Assembly (NCBI GenBank): GCA_964247055.1
Contig: OZ176060.1
Location: 992,001-1,056,000 of the forward strand
Source of the DNA: Paragordius varius
Taxonomy: Eukaryota; Nematomorpha
Length of the DNA: 64,000 nt
Direction: 5' to 3'
Shown here: positions 28,424 to 43,000 of the stretch, one piece after another
Numbering within the stretch: position 1 is the stretch's first letter
How the letters are laid out: every line of letters begins with the position of its first letter
The notes under the pieces: model-generated
The model's input: only the letters and a program-made list of their open reading frames with translations
What the model was told of the DNA's origin: nothing
Databases searched by the model: none
Program-made: the position numbers and the translations under genes

Positions 28424-29844
28424 TTGATTCTAAAACAAAACACTTTTTTTTTCTTGATAAATCTCTGTAGATAGAAATTTCAAATTAAAAACTCGAAAAA
28501 ATTAAGTAAAAGGAAACATCAAATTAAAATTTATAATAATCTCATTTGTTAATAAACACTTTTTCTTAATAAATCTCTATAGATAGAAATTTCAAGTAAA
28601 AACTCGAAAAAAATTAATAAAAAGCAAACAATCTAGAAATTGAAATTGTTGATAAATATAATATTATTCTTTAAAATAAAGACTTTTTTCTTAATAAATT
28701 TCTCTTTTACTTAAAAGCTTCTTAATATTACAGCGAGTATATACTACATTACTCAAGTATTTTAAGACAGAAACTCGAAAAAGTAAGTAAAAGGAAACAA
28801 TCTGGAAATTAAAATAATATTATTCTCTATAATAAACACTTTTTTTCTTAAAAAATTGCTTTTACTCAGAAGCTTATTAATATATTACAGCGAGTATATA
28901 CTTAATTACTAAAGTATTTTAAGAGAAAAACTCGAAAATTAATAAAAGCAAAAGGAAACATAATTAAAATTGATATGGAAATTTTAATAAAAATAATATT
29001 AATCTCTAAAACAAAACATTTTTTTTTATAAATTTTCTTTTACTTAAAAGCTTCTTAATATTAAAGCGAGTATATACTTAATTACTCAAGTATTTAATAG
29101 AAAGAGGTTTTTAGATCTAAAATATTCATCTGGCTACCTTGTTTGAGTGAGAACGAAAATGAAATATTCAAATAAAAACTCGAAAAAAATAAGTAAAAGG
29201 AAACAATTTAGAAATTGAAATTGATAATAAATATAATATTATTTATTAAAAACTTATTTTTAATAAATTTGTATTTTTAAGTTTTTCAATATTACAGCGA
29301 GTCTAAACTTAACTCAAGTATTTTAAGAGAAAGAAAGATATATGTTTTTAATCTAAAATATTCCTGTGGATTTCCTTTGAAATTTTAAATGAAAAACTTT
29401 TTAAATAAAAAAAAGGAAATAATCTAATTAAAATTGATAATTAAAATAATTTTATTATTCTCTAAAACAAAACACTTTTTTTCTTTATAAATATCTCTTT
29501 ATAAAGCTTCTTAATATTAAAGCGAGTATATACTACATTACTCAAGTATTTTAAGACAAAAATACGAAAAAAAGTAGTAAAAGGAAAGAATCTAATTAAA
29601 ATTGATAATAAAAATAATATTATTATTCTCTAAACACACTTTTTTCTTTATAAATCTCGCTTTTACTTAAAAGCTTCATAATATTACAGCGAGTATTAAC
29701 TATATTACTCAAGTATTTTAAAAAAATGGTTTTTAAATTTCAATTACGAGTGAAAACGAGAAATAAATATTTCAAATTATAAAAAACTCGAAAAAAATTA
29801 AGTAAAAGGAAACAATTTAATTTAAACTAAAATTTTTGATAATA
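28424..29844. repeat. Satellite family B, block 6
   Basis: About seven B units, opening with two successive core-less units (CTCTGTAGATAG near 28463 and CTCTATAGATAG near 28577). One core is altered to ACAGCGAGTCTAAAC near 29296. Confidence 0.86.
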
Positions 29845-29846
29845 TA

Positions 29847-31200
29847 CAGTAAAAATTTAAATTTACGGAAAAAATTTATAAAAATATAAAAACAAATATT
29901 TTATGTAAAAGACAACCATAATTTTAAAATTTTTATATTTTTATATATATATATATATATTTAGAGTTCAAATTCACCCTTGAACAATTCAAATTCACCC
30001 TTGAACAATTAAAATTTACCCTAAAAAGAAATTATTTGTTTTAGAAACATATATAACTTATTAATTTTATATAAAATATATCTTTATGGCATAGTTTATT
30101 ATTTTTATTTAAAACAAAATTTTTATATTTTCTAAATATATTAAAATATAGGTATTTTTTATCTTAAAAAACATATTTGAGGGTGAATTTGAATTGTAAT
30201 GGTATATAAAAATTTTTCAGTTAAATTTTTATTAATATAAAAATATATAAAAATATAGTAATTTTTTATTTTTAAAAAACATATATTTTATTTAAGGATG
30301 AATTTGAATTGTTCAAGGGTGAATTTGAATTGTAATGGTATATAAATCAAGTATATAGAAATTTTTATTTATAAATAATATATTAAAATATGATTTTTAC
30401 ATTGTAATCAAATATTTTTTATTTGAGGATGAATTTGAATTGTTTAAGGGTGAATTTGAATTGTAATGGTATATAAATTATGTATATAGAAATTTTTATT
30501 TATAAAAATTTATTAAAATATAGGTAATTTTTTATCTTTTGAAAAAACATTTATTTTTTATATTTGAGGGTGAATTTGAATTGTAATGGTATATAAATCA
30601 AGTATATAAAATTTTTTATTTTTTAAAAATATATTAAAATATAGGTAATTTTTTAATCTTAAAAAACATAAATTTTATTTGAGGGTGAATTTGAATTGTT
30701 CAAGGGTGAATTTAAATTGTAATGGTATATAAATCAAGTATATAGAAATTTTTATTTTCTAAAATATATTAAAATATAGGTAATTTTTTATCTTAAAAAA
30801 CATATATTTTATTTGAGGATGAATTTGAATTGTTCAAGGGTGAAATTTGAATTGTAATGGTATATAAAAATTTTTTCAGTTACATTTTTATTTTCTAAAA
30901 TATATTAAAATATAGGTAATTTTTTATCTTTTGAAAAAACATATATTTTATTTGAGGGTGAATTTGAATTGTTTAAGGGTGAATTTGAATTGTTCAAGGG
31001 TGAATTTTTATTTTCATATATATAACTCATTTTTTAAACTCTAAAGTATTATATAGAAATTTTTATTGGTAAATCAATCAAGTATGTATTTTTACATTGT
31101 AATTAAATGTTTTTTATAAAAGAAATTAAAAAAGTATGGTTGTCTTTTGAAAAAAAATATAATTTTACATTTTGTCCGTATAAATTCACAGTTTTCACTG
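29847..31200. mobile_element. Element C, copy 5 (1354 bp)
   Basis: Starts CAGTAAAAATTTAAATTT and ends CACAGTTTTCACTG, with TA flanks. It contains the core (ATGGCATAGTTTATTATTT) and about six to seven interior subunits, the last with three successive GGGTGAATTTGAATT-type repeats. Next to the left terminal repeat the usual short TATATATA run is expanded. Confidence 0.76.
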
Positions 31201-31202
31201 TA

Positions 31203-33934
31203 TTTGTTTTCTAAAACAAAACACTTTTTTTTTCTTAATAAATCTCTATAAATAGAAATTTCAAATTATAAAACTCAAAAATAAAAAAAAAGTAAAAGGA
31301 AACAATCTAAAAAATTGAAATTGATAATATTAATATTATTCTCTAAAATAAAACACTTTTTTTCTTGATAAATCTCTATAAATAGAAATATCAAGTAAAA
31401 ACTCGAAAAAAATAAGTAAAAGAAAATAATCTAGAAATTGAAATTGTCAATTATAATAATAATAATATTATTATTCTCTAAAACTAAACACTTTTTTTCT
31501 TGATAAATCTTTTTTTGCCTCTAAAAGCTTATTAATATTACAGCGAGTATAAACTTAATTACTTAAGAATTTTAGAGAGAAACTCGAAAATGTTTTTTAA
31601 TCTAAAATATTCCTGAGGCTTTTCAAATCAAAAACATAAAAAATTAAGTAATAAAAAGAAATAATCTAATTAAAATCTTTAATTATAATATTATTCTTTA
31701 AAATAAAAACTCTTTCTTAATAAATCTCTTTAGATAGAAATCAAAAACTCGAAAATAAAAAAAGTAAAAGGAAATAATCTAGAAATTGAAATTATTAATA
31801 AAAATAATTTTATTCTCTAAAACAAAACACTTTTTTTCTTGATAAATCTCTTTACTTAAAAGCTTAACAATATTAAAGCGAGTATATACTACATTACTCA
31901 AGTATTTCAAAAAAAACTCGAAAAAAATAAGTAAAAGGAATGATAGAAATTGAAATTTATAATAAATATAATATAATTCTCTGAAACAAACACTTTTTTC
32001 TTAATAAATCTCTTTTACTTAAAAGCTTCTTAAAATTAAAGCGAGTTTATACTTAATTACTTAAGAATTTTAAGAATAAAGATGGGTTTTTTAATCTAAT
32101 ATATTACTGTGGATATCTTTCGAAATGCCAAATGTAAAACATAGTAAAAAAATAAAAGGAAATAATCTAAGAATTTAATATGTAAATTTTAATAATAATA
32201 ATTTATTCTCTAAAACAAAACACTTTTTTTCTGGATAAATCTCTTTTACTTAAAAGCTTCTTAATATTAAAGCGAGTATATACTACATTACTCAAGTATT
32301 TTAAAAGCAAAGACTTTTATTCTAATAGAAATTAAAAAAAAAAATCGAAAAAAATAAGTTAAAGGAAACAATCTAATTAAAATTGATAATAAATATAATA
32401 TTATTTTTTTAAATAAAGACTTTTTTTAAAAATCCCTTTTACTTAAAAGCTTAACAATATTAAAGCGAGTATATACTTAATTAATCAAGTATTTAAAAAA
32501 CAAAGAATTTTTTTAATCCAAAATATTACTGTGGATTTCCTTTAAAATGCCAAATAGAAAACATAGTTAAAAAATAAGTAAAAGGAAATCTAGAAATTGA
32601 AATTGTTATTTATAATAATATTATTATTCATAATAAACACTTTTTTATAATAATCTCTTTTACTTAAAAGCTTCTTAGTATTACAGCGAGTATATACTAC
32701 AAATCAAGTATTTTAAAAAACTTTTATTCTAATAATTCAAATTAAAAAACTCGAAAAAAATAGTAAAAGGAAATAATCTAGAAATTGAAATTGTTGATAA
32801 TATTATTATTCTTAAAATAAAGTTTTTTTTATAAATTTTCTTTTATTTAAAAGCTTCTTAATATTAAAGCGAGTATATACTACAAATTAAGTATTTTAAG
32901 ACAAAAGATCGAAAAAATAAAAATGAAACATTTTAATTAAAATATTCCTTTAAATTCTTTTGAAAATTTTTAATGAAAAACTCGAAAAAAATAAGTAAAA
33001 GGAAATAATCTTAAAATTGAAATTGTTAATAAATATAATATTATTCTCTAAAACAAAACACTTTTTTTCTTGATAAATCTCTTTTACTTAAAAGCTTCTT
33101 AATATTACAGCGAGTATATACTACATTACTCAAGTATTTTAAAAGAAAGGGTTTTTTAATCTAAAATATTCCTGTGGCTTCCTTGTTCGAGTGAAAACGA
33201 GAAATAAAAATTTCAAGTAAAAACTTGAAAAAAATAAGTAAAAGTAAATACAAATTAATAAAATTGATAATAAATATAATATTATTCTCTAAAATAAAGA
33301 CAATTTTATTAATAAATATCTTTTACTTAAAAGGTTCTTAATATTACGAGTAAAAACTTAATTACTTAAGTATTATAAGATAAAGAAAGAAATAAAGAGG
33401 TATTTAATCTAAAATATTCCTGTGGCTTTCAAATATAAATTTCAAATAGAAATTTCAAAATAAAAACTCGAAAAAAATAAGTTAAAGGAAACAATCTAAT
33501 TAAAATTGTTAATAAAAATAATATAATTCTCTATAATATAAATACTTTTTTCTTGATAATTCTGTCTAGATAGAAATATCAAATTATAAACTCGAAAAAA
33601 TTGAGTAAAAGGAAACATCTAATTAAAATTTATAATAATATTATTTGTTCTCTGAAACAAAACACTTTTTTTCTTAATAAATCTCTTTTACTTAAATGCT
33701 TAACAATATTAAAGCGAGTATATACTACATTACTCAAGTATTTTAAACGAAAAACTCGAAAAAATAAGTAAAAGGAAACAAAATAGAAATTAATTGAAAT
33801 AATAAAATTATTGTTTAATATAAACACTTTTTTCTTGATAAATCTCTTTTACTTAAAAGCTTAACAATATTAAAGCGAGTATATACTACATTACTCAAGT
33901 ATTTTAAGAGAAAAGGAAAAGGTTTTTAATAAAC
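31203..33934. repeat. Satellite family B, block 7
   Basis: About thirteen B units, starting with two core-less units (CTCTATAAATAG near 31243 and 31373). The 65-codon minus-strand open frame at 33630-33827 again follows the repeat unit. The block breaks off at about 33930 into an inverted C fragment, not at a C terminus. Confidence 0.86.
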
Positions 33935-34210
33935 AATTTAATTCACCCTAGAACAATTCACATTCACCTGAGAACAATTCTTCACCCTCGAACAATACAA
34001 AAATACCCTAAAAGAAATTGTTTTTTTAGATTAAAAAAATACTTATATTTTTTTATATTTTAAAAAACAAAAATACCTGTAAAATATATATAATACTGAA
34101 AAAATAATAAACTATGCCATAAGAATATATATTTTATTAATGATGAGTTATATTAACCCCAAAACACATAATTTATTTTTAGGGTGAATTTGAATTGTAA
34201 ATGGTATATT
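33935..34210 (-). mobile_element. Inverted fragment of element C
   Basis: Carries CACCC-type motifs, then AAAATACCTGTAAAATATA, then AATAATAAACTATGCCATAA, which is the central core of element C reversed. It ends in AGGGTGAATTTGAATTGTAA and ATGGTATA. No CAGT terminus or TA flank is recognisable on either side. It is more diverged than the ten complete copies and lies in the opposite orientation. Confidence 0.6.
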
Positions 34211-35159
34211 TTAAGAGAAAGAGGTTTTTAAATCTAAAATATTCCTGTGGATTTCCTCTGAAATTTTAAAAACTTAAAAAAAGTAAAAGAAAATAATCTA
34301 GAAATTTAATATATAAATTTATTAATAATAATATTATTTGTTCTCTGAAACAACTTTTTTTAATAAATCTCTTTTACTTTCAAATGAAAACTCGAAAAAA
34401 ATAAGTAAAAGGAAATAATCTATAAATTGAAATTGATAATAAAAATAATATTATTCTCTAAATCAAAACACTTTTTTTGTTTATAAATCTCTTTATATAG
34501 AATTAAATTATAAAACTCGAAAAATAGTACAAGGAAATAATCTAATTAAAATTATAATAATCTCATTGAAATTGTTAATAAACACTTTTTTCTTAATAAA
34601 TTTCTTTTACTTAAAAACTAAACAATTTTAAAGCGAGTATTTATTACATTAATCAAGTATTTTAAAAAAAAACTTTTATTCTAAAAAAATTCAAATTGAA
34701 AAACTCGAAAAAAATAAGTAAAAGAAAACAATCTTAAAATTAAAATTCATAATAAAAATAATATTATTCTTTAAATAAAGTTTTTTTTTATAAATCTCTT
34801 TTACTTAAAAGCTTCTTAATATTACAGCGAGTATATACTACATTACTCAAGTATTTTAAAAGCAAGGTTTTTTATTCTAATACATTACTGTGGTTTTTTT
34901 ACTTGAGTTAAAGCGATATAAAAATTTCAAATTATAAAACTCGAAAAAAATAAGTAAAAGGAAATAATCTAATTGAAAACGTTAATTATAATATTATTAT
35001 TCTATAAAATTAGACATTTTCTTGATAAATTGCTTTTTCTTAAAAGCTTCTTAATATTACAGCGAGTATATATTACATTATTCAAATATTTTAATACAAA
35101 AACTCGAAAAAATAAGTAAAAGGAAACAATCTAGAAATTAAAATTGTTAATTAATACTA
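34211..35159. repeat. Satellite family B, block 8
   Basis: About four to five B units, beginning inside a unit (TTTTAAGAGAAAGAGG) directly after the inverted C fragment. It contains a core-less unit near 34490 and a core decayed to TTTAAAGCGAGTATTTATTA near 34627. Confidence 0.85.
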
Positions 35160-35161
35160 TA

Positions 35162-35731
35162 CAGTAAAAATTTAAATTTTACGGAAAAAACATAAAAATA
35201 CAAAAACAAATATTTTAATATAAAAGACAACCATACTTTTAAAATTTATATTTTCATATATATATACCATTTACAGTTCAAATTCACCCTTGAACAATTC
35301 AAATTCACCCTCAAACAATTAAAATTTAGCCTAAAAAAAAATTATGTGTTTTAGAAACAAATATAAATTATTAATTTTATATGAAATATATCTTTATGGC
35401 GCATAGTTTATTATTTTTATTTAAAACAAAATTTTTATTTTTTATAAAAATATATATTAAAATATAGGTAATTTTTTATCTTAAAAAACATATATTTTAT
35501 TTGAGGGTAAATTTGAATTGTTCAAGGGTGATTTTGAATTGTAATGGTATATAACTAATTGTTTTAAACTCTAAAGTATTATATAGAAATTTTTAAATAT
35601 AAATCAATCAAATATGATTTTTACCTTTGTAATCAAATGTTTTTTATAAAAGAAATAAAAAAAGTATGGTTGTTTTTTGAAATAAAAATATATTTTTACA
35701 TTTTGTCCGTATAAATTCACAGTTTTCACTG
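35162..35731. mobile_element. Element C, copy 6 (570 bp)
   Basis: Starts CAGTAAAAATTTAAATTT and ends CACAGTTTTCACTG, TA on both sides. It has the core in its GGCGCATAG form and a single interior subunit. Unlike copy 2 its core is complete, so short length has been reached in two different ways. Confidence 0.77.
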
Positions 35732-35733
35732 TA

Positions 35734-36294
35734 TATGTTTTCTAAAACTAAAGACTTATTTTCTTGATAAATCTCTTTAGATAGAAATTTCAAATTATAA
35801 AAGTTCGAAAAAATTAAGTAAAAGGAAATAATCTAATTAAAATTTATAATAATCTATTTGAAATTGTTAATATTTTTCTTGATAATTGTGTTTAACTGTA
35901 AAAGCTTCTTAATATTAAAGCGAGTATATACTTAATTACTCAAGTATTTTAAAACAAAGACTTTTATTCTAATAGAATTTTAAATTATAATTCTTTTAAA
36001 AATTAAGTAAAAAAAAATAATTTAGAAAATAAAATTGATATAAATATAATATTATTCTTTAAAACAAAACACTTTTTTTCTTGATAAATCTCTTTTACTT
36101 AAAAGCTTCTTAATATTACAGCGAGTATATACTTAATTACTCGAGATTTTAAAAGAAAAAGGTTTTTTAATCTAAAATATTGCGGTGGCTTCCTTGCTCG
36201 AGTTAGAACAAGAAATAGAAATTTCGAGTAAAAACTTGAAAAAAATAAGTAAAAGGTAACAATCTAGAAATTGAAACTGTTATTAATAATAATA
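35734..36294. repeat. Satellite family B, block 9
   Basis: About three B units between two C elements. The first is core-less (CTCTTTAGATAG), and one long-type unit carries CTTGCTCGAGTTAGAACAAG near 36194. Confidence 0.85.
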
Positions 36295-36296
36295 TA

Positions 36297-37538
36297 CAGT
36301 AAAAATTTAAAATTCTACGGAAAAAAACATAAAAATATAAAAACAAATATTTTTGTTCAAAAGACAACCATACTTTTAAAGTTTTTATATTTTTATATAT
36401 ATATACCATTTACAGTTCAAATTCACCCTTGAACAATTCAAATTCACCCTAAAAGAAATTAAAATTTACCCTAAAAAGAAATTATGTGTTTTAGAAAACA
36501 AATATAACTGATAAATTTTATATGAAATATATCTGTATGGCATAGTTTTTAATTTTTATTTAATACAAAATTTTTATTTTTCAAAAATATATTAAAATAG
36601 AGGTAATTTTTTATCTTAAAAAACATTTATTTTATTTGAGGGTGAATTTGAATTGTTTAAGGGTGAATTTGAATTGTATATAAAATTTTATTTAAAACAA
36701 AATTTTTATTTTTTAAAAATATATTAAAATATAGGTAATTTTTTATCTTTTGAAAAACATATATTTTATTTTAGGGTGAATTTGAATTGTTCAAGGGTGA
36801 ATTTGAATTGCAATGGTATATATAAATCAAGTATATAGAAATTTTTATTTATAAAAATATATTAAAATATAGGTAATTTTTTATATTTGGAAAAAACATA
36901 TATTTTATTTTAGGATGAATTTGAATTGTTTAAGGGTGAATTTGAATTGTAATGGTATATAAATCAAGTATTATATAAAAATTTTTATTTAAAAAATTTA
37001 TTATAGGTAATTTTTTATCTTAAAAAACATATATTTTATTAAAGGGTGAATTTGAATTGTTTAAGAAATTTTAATTGTTTAAGAATGAATTTGAATTGTA
37101 ATGGTATATAAAAAATTTTCAGTTAGATTTATATTTATAAAAATATATTAAAATATAGGTATTTTTTTATCTTTTGAAAAAACATATATTTTATTTGAGG
37201 GTGAATTTGAATTGTAATGGTATATAAATCAAGTAATATATAGAAATTTTTATTTATAAAAATATATTTAAATATAGGTAATTTTTTATCTTAAAAAACA
37301 TATATTTTATTTGAGGGTGAATTTGAATTGTTTAAGGGTGAATTTGAATAGTTCAAGGGTGAATTTGAATTGTGGTATATAAATTAAGTATATAGAAATT
37401 TTTATTGGTAAATCAATCAAATAAGTATTACATTGTAATCAAATATTTTTTATAAAAGAAATAAAAAAAGTATGGTTGTTTTTTGAAAAAAAAATAAATT
37501 TTTTACATTTTGTCCGTATAAATTCACAGTTTATACTG
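36297..37538. mobile_element. Element C, copy 7 (1242 bp)
   Basis: Starts CAGTAAAAATTTAAAATTC and ends CAGTTTATACTG, TA flanks. The core is followed by about six subunits. One of the GGGTGAATTTGAATT motifs has decayed to AGAAATTTTAATTG near 37067, so the subunits are evolving separately. Confidence 0.76.
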
Positions 37539-37540
37539 TA

Positions 37541-38655
37541 TTGGTTTTAAAACAAAACACTTTTTTTCTTGTTAAATCTCTATAGATAGAAATTTCAAAT
37601 TATAAAACTCGAAAAAATATGTAAAAAACAATCTAACTGAAATTGATAATAAAAATAATATTATTCTCTAACACAACACCCTTTTTATTATAAATTTTTT
37701 TACTTAAAAGCTTTTTAATATTACAGCGAGTATTTACTACATTACACAAGTTATTTTTTAAAAAAAGACTTTTATTTTAAAAGAATTTCAAAAAAATAAA
37801 AAAATAAGTAAAAGGAAATAATCTAGAAATTGAAATTGTTTATTATAATAATAATAATATTATTATTCTTTAAAATAAACACTTTTTTCTTTATAAAATT
37901 CTCTTTTTAAGGTTTTCTTATTTGCAGCGAGTATATACTTAATTACTCAAGTATTTAAAAAGCAAGGTTTTTTTCAATTCTAAAATATTCATCTGGCTAC
38001 CTTGCTCGAGTGAGAACAAGAAATAAAAATTTCAAGTAAAAACTCGAAAAAAATAAGTAAAAGGAAACAATCTAATTAAAATTGATATGGAAATTTTAAT
38101 AAAAATATTATTCTTTAAAACAAAACACTTTTTTTCTTAATAAATCTCTTTTACTTAAAAGCTTCTAAATATTACAGCGAGTATATACTACATTACTCAA
38201 GTTTTTTAAGACAGAAATTCGAAAAAAATAAGTAAAAGGAAATAATATAGAAATTGAAATTGTTAATAATAATAATAATAATAAAATCTATGTTTCAGCG
38301 AGTATATTACATAAGTATTTTAAAAAAGACTTTTATTCTAAAATATTCATCTGGCTGCCTTCTTTTAGTGAGAACAGAAATAAAAATTTCAAGTAAAAAC
38401 TCAAAAAAATAAGGAAAAGGAAACAATTTAGAAATTGAAATGATAATATAAATAATATTATAAAGACTTTATTCTTAATAAATCTCTTTTACTTAAAAGC
38501 TTCTTAATATTACAGCGAGTATATACTACATTACTCAAGTATTTTTTAAAAACAAAGACTTTTATTCTAATAACAATTTCAAATTATAAAACTCGAATAA
38601 AAAAAATAAGTAAAAGGAAAGAATTTAATTAAAACTAAAATTGAATTTGATAATA
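37541..38655. repeat. Satellite family B, block 10
   Basis: About five to six B units. It contains the core-less first unit (CTCTATAGATAG), two long-type units with CATCTGGCT (near 37990 and 38350) and an AAT-coupled deleted unit at about 38265-38300 (AATCTATGTTTCAGCGAG). Confidence 0.85.
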
Positions 38656-38657
38656 TA

Positions 38658-40059
38658 CAGTAAAAATTTAAATTCTACGGAAAAAACATAAAAATATAAA
38701 AACAAATATTTTATCTAAAAGACAACCATACTTTTAAAATTTATATTTTTATACATATATACCATTTACAGTTATTCACCCTTGAACAATTTAAATTCAC
38801 CCTTAAACAATTAAAATTTACTCTAAAAAAGAAATTATGTGTTTTAGAAACAAATATAACTTATTAATTTTATATGAAATATATCTGTATGGCATAGTTT
38901 ATTATTTTTATTTAAAACAAAATTTTTATTTATAAAAATATATTAAAATATAGGTAATTTTTAATATTTTGAAAAAACATATATTTTATTTGAAGGTGAT
39001 TTTGAATTGTTCAAGGGTGAATTTGAATTGTAATGGTATATAAATCAAGTATATAGAAATTTTTATTTTTATAAAAATATATTAAAATATAGGTAATTTT
39101 TATTTTTCTAAAAATATATTTTAAAATATAGGATCTTAAAAAAATATATTTTATTTAAAGGTAAATTTGAATTGTTTAAGTGTGAATTTGAATTGTTTAA
39201 TGGTAAATTTAAATTCTAATGGTATATAAAATTTTTATTTAAAACAAAATTTTTTTTTTTAAAAATATATTAAAATATAGGTAATTTTTTATCTTTTGAA
39301 AAAACATATATTTTATTTGAGGGTGAATTTGAATTGTTTAAGGGTGAATAAAAAATTTTCAGTTACATATTTATTTTTATAAAAATATATTAAAATATAG
39401 GTAATTTTTTATAAAAAACATATATTTTATTCAAAGGTGAATTTGAATTGTTTAAGGGTGAATTTGAATTGTAATGGTATATAAAACAAGTATTATATAG
39501 AAATTTTTATTTTATTTTTTAAAAATATATTAAAATATAGGTAATTTTTTATCTTTTGAAAAAACATATATTTTATATTTGAGGGTGAATTTGAATTGTT
39601 CAAGGGTGAATTTGAATTGTAATGATATAAATTAAGTATATAGAAATTTTTATTTATAAAAATATATTAAAATATAGGTAATTTTTTTATTTTAAAAAAC
39701 ATATTTTTTATATTTGAGGGTGAATTTGAATTGTTCAAGGGTGAATTTGAATTGTAATGGTATATAAAAAATTTTTCAGTTACATTTTTATTTTCTAAAA
39801 TATATTAAAATGTAATTTTTTATTAAAAACATATATTTTATATTTGAGGGTAAATTTTAATTGTTTAAGGGGGTGAATTTGAATTCTAATGGTATATAAA
39901 TTAAGTATTATATAAAAATTTTTATTGTTAACTCAATCATATATGTATTTTACATTGTAATCAAATGTTTTTTATAGGAAAAATTAAAAAAGTATGGTTG
40001 TCTTTTGTAAAAAAAATATATTTTTACATTTTGTCCGTATAAATTTACAGTTTTCACTA
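38658..40059. mobile_element. Element C, copy 8 (1402 bp)
   Basis: Starts CAGTAAAAATTTAAATTC; the right end reads ACAGTTTTCACTA, so the last base of the terminal repeat is altered. About seven to eight interior subunits follow the core. They are heterogeneous: one is compressed near 39100-39140, where two ATATAGG segments abut. Confidence 0.75.
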
Positions 40060-40061
40060 TA

Positions 40062-43000
40062 TTGGTTCTAAAACAAAACACTTTTTTTCTTGATAAATCT
40101 CTATAGGATAGAAATTTCAAATTATAAAACTCGAAAATTAAATAAGTAAAAGGAAATAATCTAATTGAAATTGTTAATAAAAATTATATTACTATTTTCT
40201 AAAACAAAACACTTTTTTTATTTATAAATTTTTTTTTACTTAAAAGCTTCTTAATATTACAGCGAGTATATACTACATTACTCAAGTATTTTAAAAACAA
40301 AGACTTTTTTTCTAATAGAATTTCAAATAAAAAACTCGAAAAATATAAGTTAAAGGAAACAATCTATAATTGAAATTGATATAATTCTCTAAAACAAGAT
40401 ACTTTTTTTCTTGATAAATCTCTTTTACTTAAAAGCTTCATAATATTAAAGCGAGTATATACTACATTACTCAAGTATTTTAAAAGCAAGGTTTTATAAA
40501 TTTAAAATATTACTGTGGATTTCCTTTGAAATTCCAAAAGAAATCTTTTTAAATCAAAATGTAAAGAAATTTAGAAATTTAATATGTAAATTTTAATAAT
40601 AATCTAATTGAAATGGTTAATAACACTTTTTTCTTGATAATTCTCTTTTACTTAAAAGCTTCTTAATATTACAGCGAGTATATACTACATTACTCAAGTA
40701 TTTTAGACAAAATTCGAAAAAAATATGTAAAAGGAAATAATCTAATTGAAATTGATAATAATAATAATAAAATCAATATTAAAGCGAGTATAAACTACAT
40801 TAATCAAGTTTTTTAAGCAAGAAAGAAAAATATTTTTTAATCTAAATATTCCTGTGGCTTACTTGTTCGAGTGAGAACGAGAAATAAAAATTTCAAGTAA
40901 AACTCGAAAAAAAATAAAAGGATATAATCTAGAAATTGAAATTGTTGATAAAAAAATATAATTCTCTATAATAAAAAATTTTTTTTTTGATAAATCTCTT
41001 TAAATAGAAATATCAAGTATAAAAACTCGAAAAAATTGAGTAAAAGGAAACATCTAATTAAAATTTATAATAAAAATAATATTATTATTCTTTAAATAAC
41101 TACATACTTTTTTGATAAATCTCTATATTTCAAATTCCAAATGGAAAACTCGAAAAAAATAAGTAAAAGGAAATAATCTAGAAATTGAAATGATAATATA
41201 AATAATATTATTATTCTCTAAAACAAAACACATTTTTTCTTAATAAATCCCTTTTACAAAAGCTTCTTAATATTACAGCGAGTATATACTACATTACTCA
41301 AGTATTTTAAGTAAAAACTCGCAAAAATTAAGTAAAAGGAAATAATCTAGAAATTTAATTTAATTATAAATATAATATTATTCTCTAAAATAAACACTTT
41401 TTTTTGATAAATCTTTGTAAATAGAAATTTCAAATTAAAAAGTCGATAATAAAAAAATAAGTAAAAGGAAATAATCTAGAAATTAAAATTGATAATAAAA
41501 ATAATATTCTCTAAAATAAAACTTTTTTTTTATAAATTTCTTTTTTAAAAGCTTCTTAATTTCGAGTATATACTTCATTACTCAAGTATTTTAAAAACAA
41601 ACTTTTATTCTAATAGAAATTCATATTAAAAACTCGAAAAAAATAAGTAAAAGGAAATAATCTAGAAATTGAAATTGTTAATTATAAAAATAATATTATT
41701 CTCTAAAACAAAACACTTTTTTTCTTGATAAATTATCTTTACTTAAAAGCTTAACAATATTACAGCGAGTATATACTACATTACTCAAGTATTTTAGACA
41801 AAAACTCGAAAATAAAAAAAGTAAAAGGAAACAATCTAGAAATTGAAATTGATAATAAATATAATATTATTCTTTAAAATAAAGACTTTTTTCTTGATAA
41901 ATCTCTATAGATAGATAGTTCAAATAAAAACTCGAAAATAAACAAAGAAGTTAAAGGAAACATCTAATTAAAATTTTAAATAATCTAATTGAAATTGTTA
42001 ATAAAAACTTTTTTCTTAATAAATCTCTTTTAGTAAAAGCTTATTTATATTACAACGAGTATATACTTAATTACTCAAGTATTTTAAGAAAAAGAAAGAA
42101 ACAAAAGTATTAAAAGGAATAATCTAATTAAAATTGATAATAATTATAATAAAATCTATATTACAGCGAGTATTTACTCAAGTATTTTAAGGGAGAAAAA
42201 ACATATTTATTCTAAAATATTCCTGTGGATTTCCTTTAAATTTTAAATGAAAAACTCGAAAAAAATAAGTAAAAGGAAACAATATAGAAATTAAAATTGT
42301 TAATTATAATAATAATATTATTATCTCTGAAACAAGATACTTTTTTTCTGGATAAATCTCTGTAGATAGAAATTTCAAATTTTATAATTCTTGAAAAAAT
42401 TGAGTAAAAGGAAACAATCTAATTGAAAAATCTAATTGAAATTGTTAATAAACACTTTTTTTCTTGATAAATTTTTTTTGCCTCTAAAAGCTTATTAATA
42501 TTACAGCGAGTATATACTACATTACTCAAGTTTTTTAAGAGAAATAATGAATAAGGTTTTTTAATTTAAAATATTATTGTGGATTCCCTTTGAAATAGTA
42601 ATTTCAAGTAAAAACTTGTAAAAAATAAGTAAAAGGAAATAATCTAGAAATTAAAATTGATAATAAATATAATATTAATCTCTAAAACAAACACTTCTTT
42701 TCTTAATAAATCTCTTTTACTTAAAAGCTTCTTAATATTACAGCGAGTATTTACTACATTACTCAAGTATTTTAAAAGCAAAAACTTTTATTCCAAAATA
42801 TTCCTGTGAATTCTTTTTAAATTTCAAAAATTATAAAACTCGAAAAAATTGAGTAAAAGGAAACAATCTAGAAATTGAAATATTTAATAATAAAAATAAT
42901 ATTATTTTTTAAAACAACAGACTTTTTTGTTGATAAATCTGTCTAGAGCGAATATAATAAAATTATAAAACTCGAAATTAAAAAATTAAATGAAACAATC